Below are positions 22,142 to 34,747 of a stretch of 64,000 nucleotides of DNA, piece by piece. The translations under genes were made by a program, and so were the position numbers. The stretch lies in the NCBI GenBank assembly GCA_023362775.1, contig JALMGJ010000019.1, positions 5,192,001-5,256,000 on the forward strand. Reading direction: 5' to 3'. The DNA comes from Charina bottae. Its lineage: Eukaryota > Chordata > Lepidosauria > Squamata > Charinaidae. Each line of letters opens with the position of its first letter. Positions within the stretch are counted from its first letter, which is position 1. A model generated the notes under the pieces. The model did no database searches, was not told where the DNA came from, and worked only from the letters and a program-made list of their open reading frames with translations.

Positions 22142-25100
22142 TCTTTAGAGACCAATTTCTCTGGATTTACCTCACTGGAAACAGCATTATAGCTAAGGAG
22201 ATTAATACAATTATCAAAAGGTGCAAATGTAATTTAGTGTCATTAAAGGCAAAATTACGTTAGGACTGAAAGACCCAAGAAGAACATGTGATTTTCAAAA
22301 AGATATTGGCACAAAATTCTTATTCCAATCAATCTTTGCAAATGTCTTACATCCTTCCATGGACCGCATTATCATGTGACCTTCATTTTTTTACCGTCAC
22401 CAAAGTACCTTGGGCCTGACAAGATTTATTGCCCCACACTAATAGTTCCTACTCTTTCTGAGAATTGGATTCATATTAAACTATTATATTTTAGGAACCT
22501 TAATTCATAACTTTTACAAGCCCCAAACAGCTCAGATCTGAAACAATTTGGAATGAGTCAATAGATCATGCTTTCCATGCAGAGAATAAAATGGAAGTGA
22601 AACATTTCTTTCTCCTCACATCACTGCCACTGCCAAGCCATGACAGCTGTTTCAGAATCCTTGATGGACAGCTTTGGAATGCTCAAAACCATTTCATGGA
22701 CCTGAACACGTGGAGGGGGGGGGGGTTTCCTAATGAAACGTGTCATCATTCATACTCGAGATAAATTCTCTCTCTCTGTTGAGCATTCCTAACTGCTTGA
22801 ATGAAGCATTCAAACAGATAAGGACTCTGACTACTAGAATGAGACATTCAACCACATGCCAAGTACCAAGACTAGGCTGGGACCATGGATAGTGATATCT
22901 TATGTGGTTGTTTGCTAACTCAGGGGTCTTCCTGTTCTTTTCAGGAATTGAGGGCTTCTTTTGCATCTACTATACATACTGCAACAAACAGAATGTATAA
23001 CTCACTTGATCAAAGATTGCCATTGAGATAACATAAAATTAGAGTGATATAAAGCCTCTTACTCATCTATGGATGAAATGTCTCCTCCTCTGCCCCTCTA
23101 TCTCTATGATCTCTCGATATCTTGCTTTGATGGGTAAAGTAATAACCAATTTCATCTTCATCCTGGAAATGCTGGTTTTCATTCTTGAGAACATAATACA
23201 CTTTCCCTCATCATATTAAAGTTCAGAATCATGGATAGATATTGCTTTGGATCCAAAGAAAAACTGGGCTTCAGAATTAATGCAGGCATTCACATGAGTG
23301 ACGGCGAGAAACCTCTGATGTGTGGCTACACACAACCCTATGTAGCTTATGGAGATATCACCAAGTCTCCAAAAATGAAGCTTCTGGTTTAAACCTTCAA
23401 TCCCATAAACACTAATTGTTTCACTGGACTGTGTATGCTGGCCTGGGAAATCTAAGCTTTAAAGTAAAGCTTTAAAAAGCTTTTTCAGCTCTTCCCAAGC
23501 ATTGCAAGCAATCTTCAGGCGATGCTTGTAACTTATAAAGAGAGTAATGCACCCCCATTTTCTCTGAGATTTAAGTAAGAATCAGGCTGTGTTATTCACA
23601 GTTGTGGTATTTTATCCCTTGACATGTGCCTCTTTCGAGCTTTCATAACTGCATTAGCACATTTTAATGAGGATTCCTAACAGAAAGAGGTTAAGAAATA
23701 CCTTTCCAAAGTTCTCACTGCTAAACTTAATGCATTTTTATTAGATTACTGCAAGGAAGTCATTTCAAACCTCTCCTTGAGATGCAAACAAGAGCCTTTG
23801 GGGATCTTGGTTTTATTTTACAATGCCAGGGCCTTTTTTTTTTTAAACATCACCAAATGCAGGTGGTGCCTGCTGATTGCCAGCAAGTGATACTTTATTT
23901 AGGAACTACTTCAGACATTTGGCAGGACCCAACATCATCCTGGGCCAAGCTGAGTCTTCCAACAAGTGAAATTAAGTGACGCTTCATTTCAATGTTTTAG
24001 TGAACCTTCTGAAGACTCAGTCATCAGAAAAGGATGGAAAGCTTTTCTTCTAATCTAAATAAGTGATGATTGAGTGAACTAAGAATGAGTCCATGTGGAC
24101 ATCTTTCTCATATCTGCAACATGGTACCCACAAACACTTGCTCATTGCCCCCTATGAATTATTTCCTTTTCCTGTTAGATTCTTTTAATGGAAACTCCAT
24201 TAATGCAACCCAATCTTTTTTTTTCCAACAGTGCCTCTGCACCCCACAGAGAACCCAAAGGCATGTGCATGTGGTGTATGTGTGGCCACACAACTTGTGT
24301 TCTGACAGAAATCTGAAACCCCAAGTTGAGTTGAAGTAGTAGAAACCATCGTGGGAGGTAGAATGGTTACACCCACCATAGCTGCAAGTTTATGAATTGG
24401 AAAATTCCCTTATAGCAACCATTGTGTAAGAGTACCCACAATAGGGTTATTTATTCATTTGTTTTGACTTCAAGTGGCAAAAGAGATAGATGGTAGACTT
24501 GATTAAGGTGGAAGAATGAAACTATGGTTCCCAAGAAGGCATATATAATTGCTTTATGATGGAGCTATCTAAATAGAGGTCCTTTTAAAAATAACAGTGA
24601 ATTCCTATGTGTGTCACTGAGATCACTGACAGTTACTTTTAGGTACAAAGATATAGAACTGCAAAGCGGATTTTTAAACATATAATTCAGGTCCAGGTCT
24701 TCTGGAGTGACAAAGACCATGATACAGAAACACTTGTAGGGCTAAGGTTCCTGGTTGCATCCACAATTTACTAGTGACATCTTGAGATAAAATAGGATGC
24801 AAACAATTTGCAAAGTTCATTTTTCAGAACTGGGAAACTTTTCCCTGTAAAATGACAACTGTATAACAAATGAACTTAACCTTCTACTAAGATGCTCCTT
24901 GACGCCTGCTCTTTAAGTCACAGTAAAGCAGATAAAATGAATGTTAAACCCTTGTTCCTTCTCTCAAGTCCCAACTAACATATTCTTTGTTTGCCCTTTT
25001 TTTTTTACCCCATAAACATGAACCATCTTCCAGGAACTGAAGGACATCTGGACAAAAATTCTCCTACCAGAAAAGTAATTGGGTCATCTGAGAATTCAGA

Positions 25101-25600
25101 TTTCAGAATTCAGAATCAATTGCTGTGATTCTTCTACCTTGGACCAAGAGCAAGAGTTACGCATTGAAATGGTATGTGAACAGTAGGTTCCTGCAAAGAG
25201 CTAGGTCTGTCAATTTAGGAATGTTGCCGCCTAAGCAAGTCACCTACAGCACATTTGGAGGAGAGAGTGGGTGAGACAATTGTATTTAAAAAATGTAACA
25301 CACACCTAAGTATTAGCATTAGGGATCTCTGACTGAGAAACTCAACATCAGCAAATTGGTCTGCTCTGCATCTCAAAATCTGGAACTTATTTCTCAGCTT
25401 ATTTCTCAGCCTTCACATTTCCCAGGTGTTCTAAAGTCTCACCTTAAATAAAGAAGAAAAGATAAGACTAGAGAGACAGATTTACCAGCCCCAAAAACCA
25501 GCCAACCAACTCCACGCTGCTCTAGATGTGTTTTAGAATGATGGTGGGCGTTCTCCATAAGCAATTCTGAATCACTGCTACGTGTAATGGGGAGCAATCA
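22142..25600. other. No feature recognised
   Basis: AT-rich non-coding DNA. A G run sits at 22715-22726. No repeats or exons recognised. Confidence 0.5.
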
Positions 25601-25607
25601 GTATCTG

Positions 25608-25645
<38 letters not shown>
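25608..25645. repeat. (AAC)n microsatellite
   Basis: About 12 units of AAC, directly upstream of the Penelope-type piece. Confidence 0.97.
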
Positions 25646-25732
25646 AACAATTTGTTTCCCTTGCCAAGTACTGTTGTGGGTTTGGAGATTCAGAGATCCC
25701 CCCTTTGGGAAGAGAAATCCATGTGTAGTTGA

Positions 25733-25890
25733 TTTAAAGGTGCAAGGTCACACAGCCACCCTAGTAACATATTTAAGGATTCCCTTACTAACTTTACTCA
25801 GACTGAAGAAGCTCCTTGAATAAGGAGTGAAACGTTTCTACTGAGAAAATAGAAATCCAGTTGACATGATTCAAGCCACAGACTGTTCCA
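25733..25890 (+). mobile_element. Penelope-type repeat piece with hammerhead-ribozyme-like fold
   Basis: Plus-strand homologue of 9276-9425. CTGAAGA (25803-25809), an extra A, the stem GCTCCTT/AAGGAGT (25811-25817 with 25822-25828), then GAAACGTT (25829-25836). CTCAG (25797-25801) pairs with CTGAG (25841-25845). Against the 9.3-kb copy, stem II differs by one base that changes C to U and keeps pairing as a G-U wobble. Confidence 0.68.
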
Positions 25891-26452
25891 CCTGGATGAC
25901 TGAGAACCTTCATCGACATATTGATTTAAAGCTGCTTTGAATTCCTGTAAGCATACCAAGTGACCAGACGGTCTTGGGACTATAAAACTCTCACTAGCCT
26001 TCTTGGATACAACACAATCGTTTCAGTTTAGCTCAAAAGAAATAAACTTGAATGGGCCTTCAACTCTTACATGCTCTCATCTCCTCTTTGGTTTTTTTGT
26101 TTTTGTTTTTGTTTTTACTGCAGCCCTGAGGAACGAACCAGGAAATGGCTGGTCTACTTTTGATTTTCATCCTGCATAGAACAGAATGCAAGGCTTGAAA
26201 AGGACTTTGGAGACCATCAGCTCCATCCCCTTGCCCAGTGCAGGAGTCTACTTCTACAGCATACCCACATTTTGACTGAACGAAGGAAGCAACTCTGACA
26301 ATCCATAATCCTACTCAAGTAAAAATGCTCATCTAAGTATCATTTAATTCTCTTCTGAAATGGAAGAGGTGTCCTCCCACATCACTTTAGATGACTAGCT
26401 TTTGGGTAAAGCTGGTTGCTTGACCCATAGGCATTCAGGACAAGAATACTAA

Positions 26453-26930
26453 AACGCTAGAGAATTCCTGGAAGCTTGGCACTCAGACAAAGCAGCCATC
26501 AACAGACACATAGAGGTAAACAACATTTACATACCATTCATAAGAGACAATAGAAAAGCCAGAAGACCAGAACACCTCCTTGCCAGCAATCAACACCCAG
26601 ATAGGCAACGATTAACACCAGGATTAGCACCAGAGGAACAATCAAACAGCACAATATACCCTAATCAAGGAACTGTTAACTCAATCAACCAAGCAGCAAA
26701 CAACAGCCCAATCAAGGAACTACCAAGGAGAGAACAACACCCCCACCAACACAAGCTGGAAAAGCCATGGTATATAAACAGAGAGCAAGTCCCACTCCCT
26801 TTTCGCACAGAAGATGTTGCCTAGTCTGGCAATGAAACCTCTGCAAGAAAACAACAAGGCTCAGAGAGCACCAAGGACTCCACAATTCAGGACAAGCCCC
26901 AGTGACTCCATGTGAATCACAATAGCATCA
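26453..26930 (+). mobile_element. Penelope-like retroelement, 3' end of ORF
   Basis: A continuous frame from 26453 to a TAG at 26822-26824 encodes REFLEAWHSDKAAINRHIEV near its start. This resembles the C-terminal GIY-YIG endonuclease region of Penelope-like elements (EFLEAWHS...INRHI is a family hallmark as I recall it). A polar Asn/Gln-rich tail follows. The last codons overlap a degenerate hammerhead-like fold (26808-26838). Upstream the frame is closed by a stop at 26450-26452, so the reverse transcriptase is missing. The piece is a 5'-truncated retroelement. Confidence 0.75.
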
Positions 26931-28420
26931 CACTAATGATACAAATTCTGTAATTTGCATCACTTATGCATTGAGGTCATGAGGCATGTGATATCACTTG
27001 TCCCCCATGGGGAAAGGAACAGCCAGTCTCTGGGGCTACAATACAAACTCAGCCTAAAGTAGATATGACAATAAATAATTTCATCTGAAGCTACTACTAC
27101 CCAAGGGTGGATGATAGAGGAATCTCTGGCAGAATGGTAGCTTACGGGAAGGGATTTAACCTTTTCCTTCTAACCATGTTCCAGCTAAAATTTCTCTTCA
27201 ACTTGCTGTTGATCCCACAGAAGAAGCTTTCATCAAAAGCAAAACATGTTCCCACTAAATGAAAATGACATTATACACAATAGGACTTCTTTATGCAATA
27301 AAAATGCATATCAGTTTGAAATTTAAGGCTTTACATAGATTTTCATACATACAAAGACACGAATACTGCAACTTTTCCCCCAGAAAAGACACTTTAAATC
27401 AAGAATCTTTTGAATGCCATAAAAATAAATTTTTGTTGCTCCCTTTTCTTTAATAGACAGTGCTTTCAGTGCAAAAGAAAAGAGATCGTTTTGGGTTTTT
27501 TTCCCTCTCCTTGATAAATTCTCCCCAAATATTATTTAGTTGTTAAAAATAAAAACATAACCAGAAACCACTGTGGTGGGTTGATTAAAAATCTGTCTGT
27601 GTCTCCACAAAATTCTTCAGAATGAAACAGTTCAATAGCTAGCTATAATTCACTGAATTCAATTTCTTTTTTTTCACAGGGAAGTAGGACTATTTCAATA
27701 GGAATGGTTCAGTGTTCTTCAAGAGAGAGGACTTTTAGAAACAACCAAATTATTTTTTTCCAATGTCAAAGAATATCTTGCACAATCTTTCCTGTCTCTG
27801 ACCACGGAGCTTATATATAGATGGATGCCTCTAAGAAAGCTCATTTACATACAAGAGAACACATGCAAACAATAGATTTCATATGACAAAATGGGAAAAT
27901 GGTGTGCCTCCCATATCAACATAAGCCACAAAAGCCCAGTTCAACATTCCTCATGAATCTCTGAACACTTTAGTGATGGTTGGAGGATGTTATGAAGACA
28001 TTTCTATGTAAGTCACCAGTGTGGAAATGTCCTGTGTCACACAATGCAGGCTAAATTGAACAGGGTAGCATGATTTATCCCCTTTTCTATATTATTGTTG
28101 AATGGTTACACAGATCATGGCAAATATCTCCAGAGTTTATAATAACTCAAGCAAAAGACTTCAATTCCTAATCTACGTTGTGTCCTACTATATAACACCA
28201 TCAATAAATCTCATATTATATATTAAGAAATCTGACAATACTGTTTAGATATTAAAACGTAGTGTAAATATGGCAGTTTTCCATTCCGCGTCTGTGTTCA
28301 CATTGCATGCCAAAAATGTATAGTGATTTGTCTTTTGGCTTAGTATGTGGCATGGGTCCAATTACTGTGGTTTGCGGTTTATCTTGTAGGAATTTATTCA
28401 ACAAATTATAGTTAAGCAAG
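26931..28420. other. No feature recognised
   Basis: Non-coding AT-rich DNA. Confidence 0.5.
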
Positions 28421-28424
28421 CTAT

Positions 28425-28640
28425 TCTGCATCTGTGGCATTGGACACTGGATTAGAAGCTGGGAAACCAGGAGTTTTAATCCTGCCTTAGGCACAAAAGC
28501 CAGCTGGATCACTCTGTCAGTTCTAGGAAGAAGGCAATGGCAAACCACTTCCAGAAATGCTGCCAAGAACATGGCATGGACTTGGCCATATAATCACCAG
28601 GAGTCAAGATTAACTTGAAGCACTCACCAAAAAAAAAAAA
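28425..28640 (+). mobile_element. Sauria-type SINE (tRNA-like head, BovB-like tail)
   Basis: The head GAAACCAGGAGTTTTAATCC and GCACAAAAGCCAGCTGG is followed by GGCAATGGCAAACCACTTCC and GCCAAGAACATGGCATGGAC. The latter resemble the BovB 3' region. It ends near a CACTCACC motif and a 14-base A run (28628-28641). Confidence 0.75.
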
Positions 28641-28770
28641 AAGGCTCTCAGCCCTAGAAAGGAGGCAATGGCAAACCACTTCTGAAAAACGTTGTCAAGA
28701 AAACTGCAGGGACTTGTCCAGGCAGTGGCCAGGAGTCAAAAACTGACTTGAAGGAACACACACACAACTC
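28641..28770 (+). mobile_element. Partial second Sauria-type SINE tail
   Basis: CTCTCAGCCCTAGAAAGGAG, GGCAATGGCAAACCACTTCT, AAGAAAACTGCAGGGACTTG and a short (CA)n end repeat the 3' half of the preceding SINE. It lies directly behind that copy's A run, so the two are in tandem, the second without a head. Confidence 0.7.
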
Positions 28771-29267
28771 TCAAGAGCATAAAAGGGATTTTTTTACCTT
28801 AACAATGGAAGAACCTAGTTGGTTGTATAGATTTCTGCCAACTGAACCTATAGTTCTTGACTTGGTTGAAAGATTTTAGAAATCTAACCAAAGGAAAATG
28901 CATTTTTTGAAGTTTTGTTTTAATGGCATTCTCCTTTTAGGCTAAGGATAGCCAGCTTCACAATGATAAATGCATGTTGTCATAATCTCTCACTTCTCCC
29001 TGCATCCTGGTGCCCTCCCAGCACTGACTCTTGTAGAGCAGGACAGCAATCAAAAAGTTCAAAATTAATAGCTGTGAAATCTGAAGCATTCATAAGCATG
29101 TGTTTTTATCATTTCTGTGCAGCATAGATTGGATGCTCTTGTTATTTATTATTTGTGACAGTCAACACTTCCCACTCCATTTGTGGATTGGTGGGGGGCA
29201 AGGGAGCACTGTTCACATATAGCTAGGAGGATGTAGATTCTCTGCTTTAATGGGGCTGAAGCACCTT

Positions 29268-29392
29268 TCTCCAGCCTAGTGGCCCTCCAGATGTGTGGAT
29301 TTCAACTCCAGGAATCTCAACTATGGCCATGATGGTTGAGGAACTCTCAGAAGTGAAGACCACTCATCTGGAGGATGTGCAGGTTAGAGAAG
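29268..29392. mobile_element. Diverged palindromic MITE
   Basis: cctccagatgtgtggatttcaactcc (about 29282-29307) is inverted and diverged at about 29352-29380. It is directly followed by the hAT MITE at 29405. The ends are poorly defined. Confidence 0.45.
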
Positions 29393-29396
29393 AATG

Positions 29397-29519
29397 GACT
29401 AAGGCAGTGTTTCCCAACCTTGGCAACTTTAAGATGTGTGGACTTGCTGGCTGGGGAATTCTGGGAGTTGAAGTCCACACATCTTAAAGTTGCCAAGGTT
29501 GGGAAACACTGAACTAAGG
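29397..29519. mobile_element. hAT palindromic MITE, copy 1
   Basis: Element 29405-29511 (107 bp) starts CAGTGTTTCCCAACCTTGGC and ends in the exact complement. It is flanked by 8-bp duplications gactaagg/aactaagg with one mismatch. Most of the element is one self-complementary hairpin. Relatives lie at 35.4 and 61.8 kb. Confidence 0.9.
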
Positions 29520-29588
29520 AGTCCTGTATTAGTGAAGTTGATGTTGGATGATAATTGTTTCAATGCTGGTGGTTTTCGCTTCTTCTAA

Positions 29589-29936
29589 TACGCTAACATT
29601 AGTCCGCCTATCTTCCCAGGAAAACGGAATATTGGTGGACAGCAAAAGAGATTCAAAGATACTCTCAAAGCTAATTTAAAAAAATGTAATATCAGCATTG
29701 AGAACTGGGAAGCCCTAACTCATGAGCGTTTCAATTGGAGGTCAGCCTTTATTAATGGCGCTATGGACTTTGAAGAAGCACGAGTACAGGGCGAAAAGGA
29801 GAAGAGAGCTAAAAGGAAGGCACGTCAGGCAAACCCTCATCATGACCGTCTCCCACCCGGAAACCTATGCCCTCATTGTGGGAGGTTGTGCGGATCCAGA
29901 ATTGGCCTTTATAGCCACTTACGGATTCACCGTTAA
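29589..29936 (+). mobile_element. Non-LTR retrotransposon C-terminus with C2H2 zinc finger
   Basis: A 115-codon frame (stop TAA 29934-29936) reads ...GGQQKRFKDTLKANLKKCNI, then ENWEALTHERFNWR, a Lys/Arg-rich helix (EKEKRAKRKARQ), and a C-terminal C-x2-C-x12-H-x3-H finger beginning CPHCGRLCGSR and ending SHLRIH. Proteins of this layout occur at the C-termini of LINE polyproteins in vertebrates and invertebrates. The clade is not certain. The RT core is absent upstream, where a stop lies at 29586-29588, so this is a 5'-truncated copy. Confidence 0.75.
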
Positions 29937-30426
29937 AATTTTACCTTTGGAAGACAATCTTACTCGGCTACGAGTGATCGCCAATGAATGACCTGTATTA
30001 GTTGCATTTATTGGCTGACATGGATGGGCTGAAGAGAGACATGGGTAGATAAGTCCTGGCTGGCCATTTGTTCAGCTGGCCAAGTATTGAGGATAGCAGG
30101 ATGAGCAGAAGGGCTTAAGAGGTGAAAGACAAGCATGAAGAGCAAAACCAAGTGAGAAGTAGGGAAATAGGAGGTTCGGGAAAAAAAAACTAGAAGAAAA
30201 GGTAAGCTAGAAAAGAGTGTGTCTGGAAAACACACCAATAAAAACTAATTAATGAGGACTACCATATATGACTGCAAAAATCTAGATGACAACTGGATGG
30301 CAGCAAAATACACTGTTTTCTGTATCTCTTTCCTGCCATCTGATGGTTCCTCATATTTCTGCAGCTCAGATATGGCAGCCCTAATGTAATCTTCACAGAT
30401 GGGTTGCAAATACCTTGCCAAGTATT

Positions 30427-30645
30427 GCCTACAGCAGAGCTTTCCAAACTTTTCATGTTGGTGACACACTTTTTAGACATGCATCATTTCACAACACACT
30501 CTTACAGCAAGGCACAAGGCAGGCACTAGGACCTGTGCGGAATCCTGGCAGGGCTCGGAGGCAGCAGCAGCCGCAACACACCCAGACACTGCAGCCGACA
30601 CACTAACGTGTCCTGCCACACAGTTTGGAAAGCTCTGGCCTACAG
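30427..30645. mobile_element. hAT MITE, single internal unit
   Basis: Element 30435-30637 (203 bp) has inverted ends CAGAGCTTTCCAAACT and AGTTTGGAAAGCTCTG-like. An exact 8-bp duplication, gcctacag, flanks it (30427-30434 and 30638-30645). The interior, read on the minus strand, matches the ends and one repeat unit of the element at 34.3 kb. Confidence 0.92.
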
Positions 30646-33600
30646 ATTTCTCATGTTGACTTTTCATCCTTTTTTCACCAACACAGGAAGTCCTCCAGCC
30701 ATGTTGTGACTAAAACTACCAGAATCCCCAGCCAGCATGGTTAACACTTGCATTCTCTGGCAATTCTGAGACCTTTAATGTTAAGACTGCGAAAGGTGGC
30801 TCAAATATACAGGAAATTCTCTGGATCAGGTTACAATCCCAATATTATGCAGCCAAGATGGAAATGTAAAGAACTATTGCTGTCCTATTCCACTTTTTCT
30901 TCACCATTAATTTCTGCCTCCAACAATCCTTTCTTGTATAAAACCCCAATGCCAAACACGTTGCAATACATACTTGGGCAACCAAGTCATTTGGGGGATG
31001 ATTCTAATTAGAGGAACGTCAATGTCAGTCCCCAGACAACAATGGTAGCTGACTTTACTACTGGAAATACTGTATACAAACCTTCCTTTCTGAAAAGTCT
31101 TTAAGATCTTGCTTTACAATCCAGGAATGTAGAAGAGAATTTATGTCCCTGCCTCAAAGGCCTCCCTATCTAATTTAAAACAAAAGCCAGTAATAAAATG
31201 TAACAAAAGCCAAAAGCAAAAGAAAACAATAAAAGGGAATAACTATTATTTATACACATATCGTTCCTAAGAGCATTGGTGAACACAGTTTGTTGGTTAT
31301 GTTTACTTTTAATTATTGGTGACCAATTATTTATCACTTAGAGTTTATACCCTCCCAAGTATCCCTCGAAATTGTTATTACCTATTACCATTTTGTTTTC
31401 CGTAGCTTTGAGCCAGGGCTGGAAACACACATAAAGGCACACACGCAGTGTACATCTTACACAGGCCTTTTCACCTGTTTAGTGTCTGACTATTGTGGAG
31501 GAAATACTGCATCTGCTCTTCACTAGTTGTCAGCCATATCAGTTCACAACTTCAACTTCATGGGACATCATGGCTTTTGCCAGGACAGTACTGTGACAAT
31601 CACAACCAGAGTCAAATGTTTGTGCAAACCAGATGCTGGTTAAAGGAAAAGGACATTTCAATACTAGCAAGAGACCAATACCAAGATGATTTCATTAGAC
31701 ATATCTTTGACCCGATATCCTAGAATGAAATACCAAGCTCTTTTTCAACCTTTGTAGTCTCCAACTGTTTTGCTTTTAATCTTGACACTCCTCATTCACC
31801 ATTTCCTTTCTGTTCCTTCTAACACAGTAAACCTTTGATTTATCAAAACTCAGTTTAGCAGACTTCAGATACAATAGTTAAATTTCCCATCCAGAAGCCA
31901 CCTGACAATGATAGGCAAAGCCCACTGTATCAAAGGTGTCTGGACAATTAATTTAAATTTAATTGTCACAATTATGTAATTATGCAAAAAAAAATCCATT
32001 TGCAGCCATTTATGTCATTTCTAATTAGGGAAATGGCTTACATTGAGACCAATAACATAAATTTGAATTTAACGGACATTCAGCTTTAACAGACACCACA
32101 TCCCCCTGAAAGTCCATTAAATCAAGGTCTTACTGTAATTATAACAACTCTTTATACTGTAAGACTTTTTAAAAATGATTTAAAAGGTAATAAAAACTGA
32201 GCTTTCACCCTAAAGCAAATGAAGTTAGGTATTTCACTTTGGCATTTCATCATTTATACTGTTTTATATATGGGAAATACATAATGGTGACCTGTGAAAG
32301 CAATGGCAAAATTAGGGTTGCCATTTTGAAAGCAAATGTTTTTTCTAACCCATACTTCATCCAATCTTTTAAACTTTTTTAGTTGCCGATACATTTTGAA
32401 GGCAATCACATCATACTTACGCCCTATATTCTCCAGCCTGTCTTCCTGATAAGAGAAGAGTATCAGAAGGAAACTATAGCCAGACAGACATCCTTTAGGA
32501 TGTCAAAATGTACAGAAGGAAATAATATGACATGCTTGGGAATATGGTTCCCAGACCACGAGACTGAGGTCCAGAGTCCCAGAGCCAAAAGAAGTCCTAA
32601 ATTCAGTGCCCCAAATAGCATTTTTGTCCATAAGTTCCTGTCCTCCTGTTTTTCTTCCCCAGAAGTTTTCCAGAGAATCAAACATGGAGCAAGAATGGTT
32701 GCGAACTGCTTCATTCTCAGTAAAGATAGGTGAGAAAGAGAGAGAGATGGAAAGACAACTTGGAGACAGGAAATCCAGAATGTGAGAATGCTCAGAAGAC
32801 ATCATAGCTATAGGTCTCTGAACCCTGTCAGCACTATGGAATGGAGCTAAAAAGTCTACCTGCTTAACTGGTGAAATTCTAGACCACACACTTAGAGAAT
32901 TAAGCCTGCTCCTATTTTGTTGAGAATGCGATGGTTTGATTATGCAAAACAGGGACCGAATTTTGGCATATTGTATGCACTGTGTCCTATAAGTAAAACA
33001 CCAGCAAATCAAAGAATGTTAAAGCCATCCTCAGCAAGGATGTACACACGTTCAAAATAATCATCTCCCACATGAGTTACCTAAATGTAAGCATGCATAG
33101 AACTCAAATCAAACATTTACTAAAAATGCACTGACTTAATTTCTCAAGTTTCATCTCAGTTGGTATATTCCAAATGTAATAAGAGAAGCTGATGTGTCAG
33201 GAAATGAGCAATTCATCTTCAAGGCCATGGCCTAACTGTTGTAAAAAGGATACTACATTTATGATTATGAAACTGCAATGTCTGCACTATTAATGTTGGG
33301 AATGAAAACAGAATTATCATGTTTACTGAAATTGTTTTACTGGTTTAATGACATGGCTGATTATGGGCTTAATTCAGAGTTTCCCTCTCTGAAATAGAAG
33401 GGCTCTTTGTGAGAAACCACACTCCAGATGAGGTTCCTTCTAGAAGAAGACACCTAACTTGCCACTCATAATCTTCTGGAGACCCTTCTGGAACAGATTT
33501 TAAGAAACAACAGCTCTAGGAGGAAGCTCGTACCTCCCTTCATGTGAACCCCCGTTTATTTCCTCAAACTCTGGGTCCTCTGTTATTTATTTATTTATTC

Positions 33601-34299
33601 ATTCATTCTTTACTATGGAGGAAAAAAAATTAAGAAACTGGCTTGTATCTATAAGGTGGGCTGCCAGGATAGCATCCATCACAACTAATCACGGGAATGA
33701 AATAAGTTGGTTATCTAAACAGACCACTTCATTTCCCCCCAGAATAAGAAAGGTTCATAATAGTAACTTGCAAAACAGCAGATCAGCACATTTATCATTA
33801 AGACAGAGAAGACTTCTGTCCAGATCAAATTTCCTAGGGCAATGCACTCTTAAGCCCAATTAACTGTGGGATGAAGGAACCAGACTTACAGCATCACTAA
33901 ACATAGAGCTACGTAGATTGCCTACCGGTGGGTCTCGGTGTCATGATATAGATTTAGTTCCAGGCAATTTGATTAGAAGCAAATGTAATAACACCAAAAT
34001 TAATAAAACCCAGCTATGTTGCAGGTCGCATTTTACTCAAAGAAAGTTAGAGAAAAATTCAGAATTAAAATCTGAAAGATTGTTACAAGAGAGATTATTA
34101 TCATAGGAGGTCACTGCTTTCCATTTAGGCAGAATAAAATTAACTTGCTGAATGGCAACAAAAGGGTTTTTTTTATCATCAGTTATGACCATAATCCTAC
34201 CACAAAGTTTACAGTCCCTGATGCTAAGTCATTCAAATCCTAGGATTTATTTCATGGATTCCAAACCCCACCTTTGATAAGAGACGGGTTTTCTTTTAT
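30646..34299. other. No feature recognised
   Basis: AT-rich non-coding DNA. Open frames here are short and overlap on both strands without a recognisable product. Confidence 0.5.
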
Positions 34300-34747
34300 C
34301 CTTAGCTCAGAGCTTTCCAAACTGTGTGTCGGGACACGTTAGTGTGTCGGCTGCAGTGTCTGGGTGTGTCGCGGCTGATGCTGCCTCCGAGCCCTGCCAG
34401 GATTCCGCGCAGGTCCTAGTGCCTGCCTTGGGTCTTACTGCCTCCAAACCTGCTGTGATTCCGCGCAGGTCCTAGTGCCTGCCTTGGGCCTTACTGCCTC
34501 CAAACCTGCCCTGCCAGGATTCCGTGCAGGTCCTAGTGCCTGCCTTGGGCCTTACTGCCTCCAAACCTGCTGTGATTCCGCGCAGGTCCTAGTGCCTGCC
34601 TTGGGCCTTACTGCCTCCAAACCTGCTGTGATTCCGCACAGGTTCTAGTGCCTGCCTTGTGCCCTGCTGTAAGAGTGTGTCGCAAAATGATGCATGTCTG
34701 AAAAGTGTGTCACCAACATGAAAAGTTTGGAAAGCTCTGCCTTAGCT
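34300..34747. mobile_element. hAT MITE, same family, expanded internally
   Basis: Element 34308-34739 (432 bp) has the same inverted ends as the 30.4-kb copy (CAGAGCTTTCCAAACT / AGTTTGGAAAGCTCTG). An exact 8-bp duplication, ccttagct, flanks it (34300-34307 and 34740-34747). It is more than twice as long because of the tandem repeat listed separately. Confidence 0.93.
34381..34654. repeat. 56/61-bp minisatellite inside a MITE, about 5 units
   Basis: Units contain CTTACTGCCTCCAAACCTG and GATTCCGCGCAGGTCCTAG. Two unit types alternate: 56 bp with CTGTGATTCC and 61 bp with CCTGCCAGGATTCC. The sister element at 30.4 kb has a single unit. Confidence 0.92.

Noticed and set aside
34381..34654. CRISPR-like array
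   Set aside because: The repeats are contiguous 56-61 bp units without unique spacers, inside a hAT MITE of a vertebrate genome.
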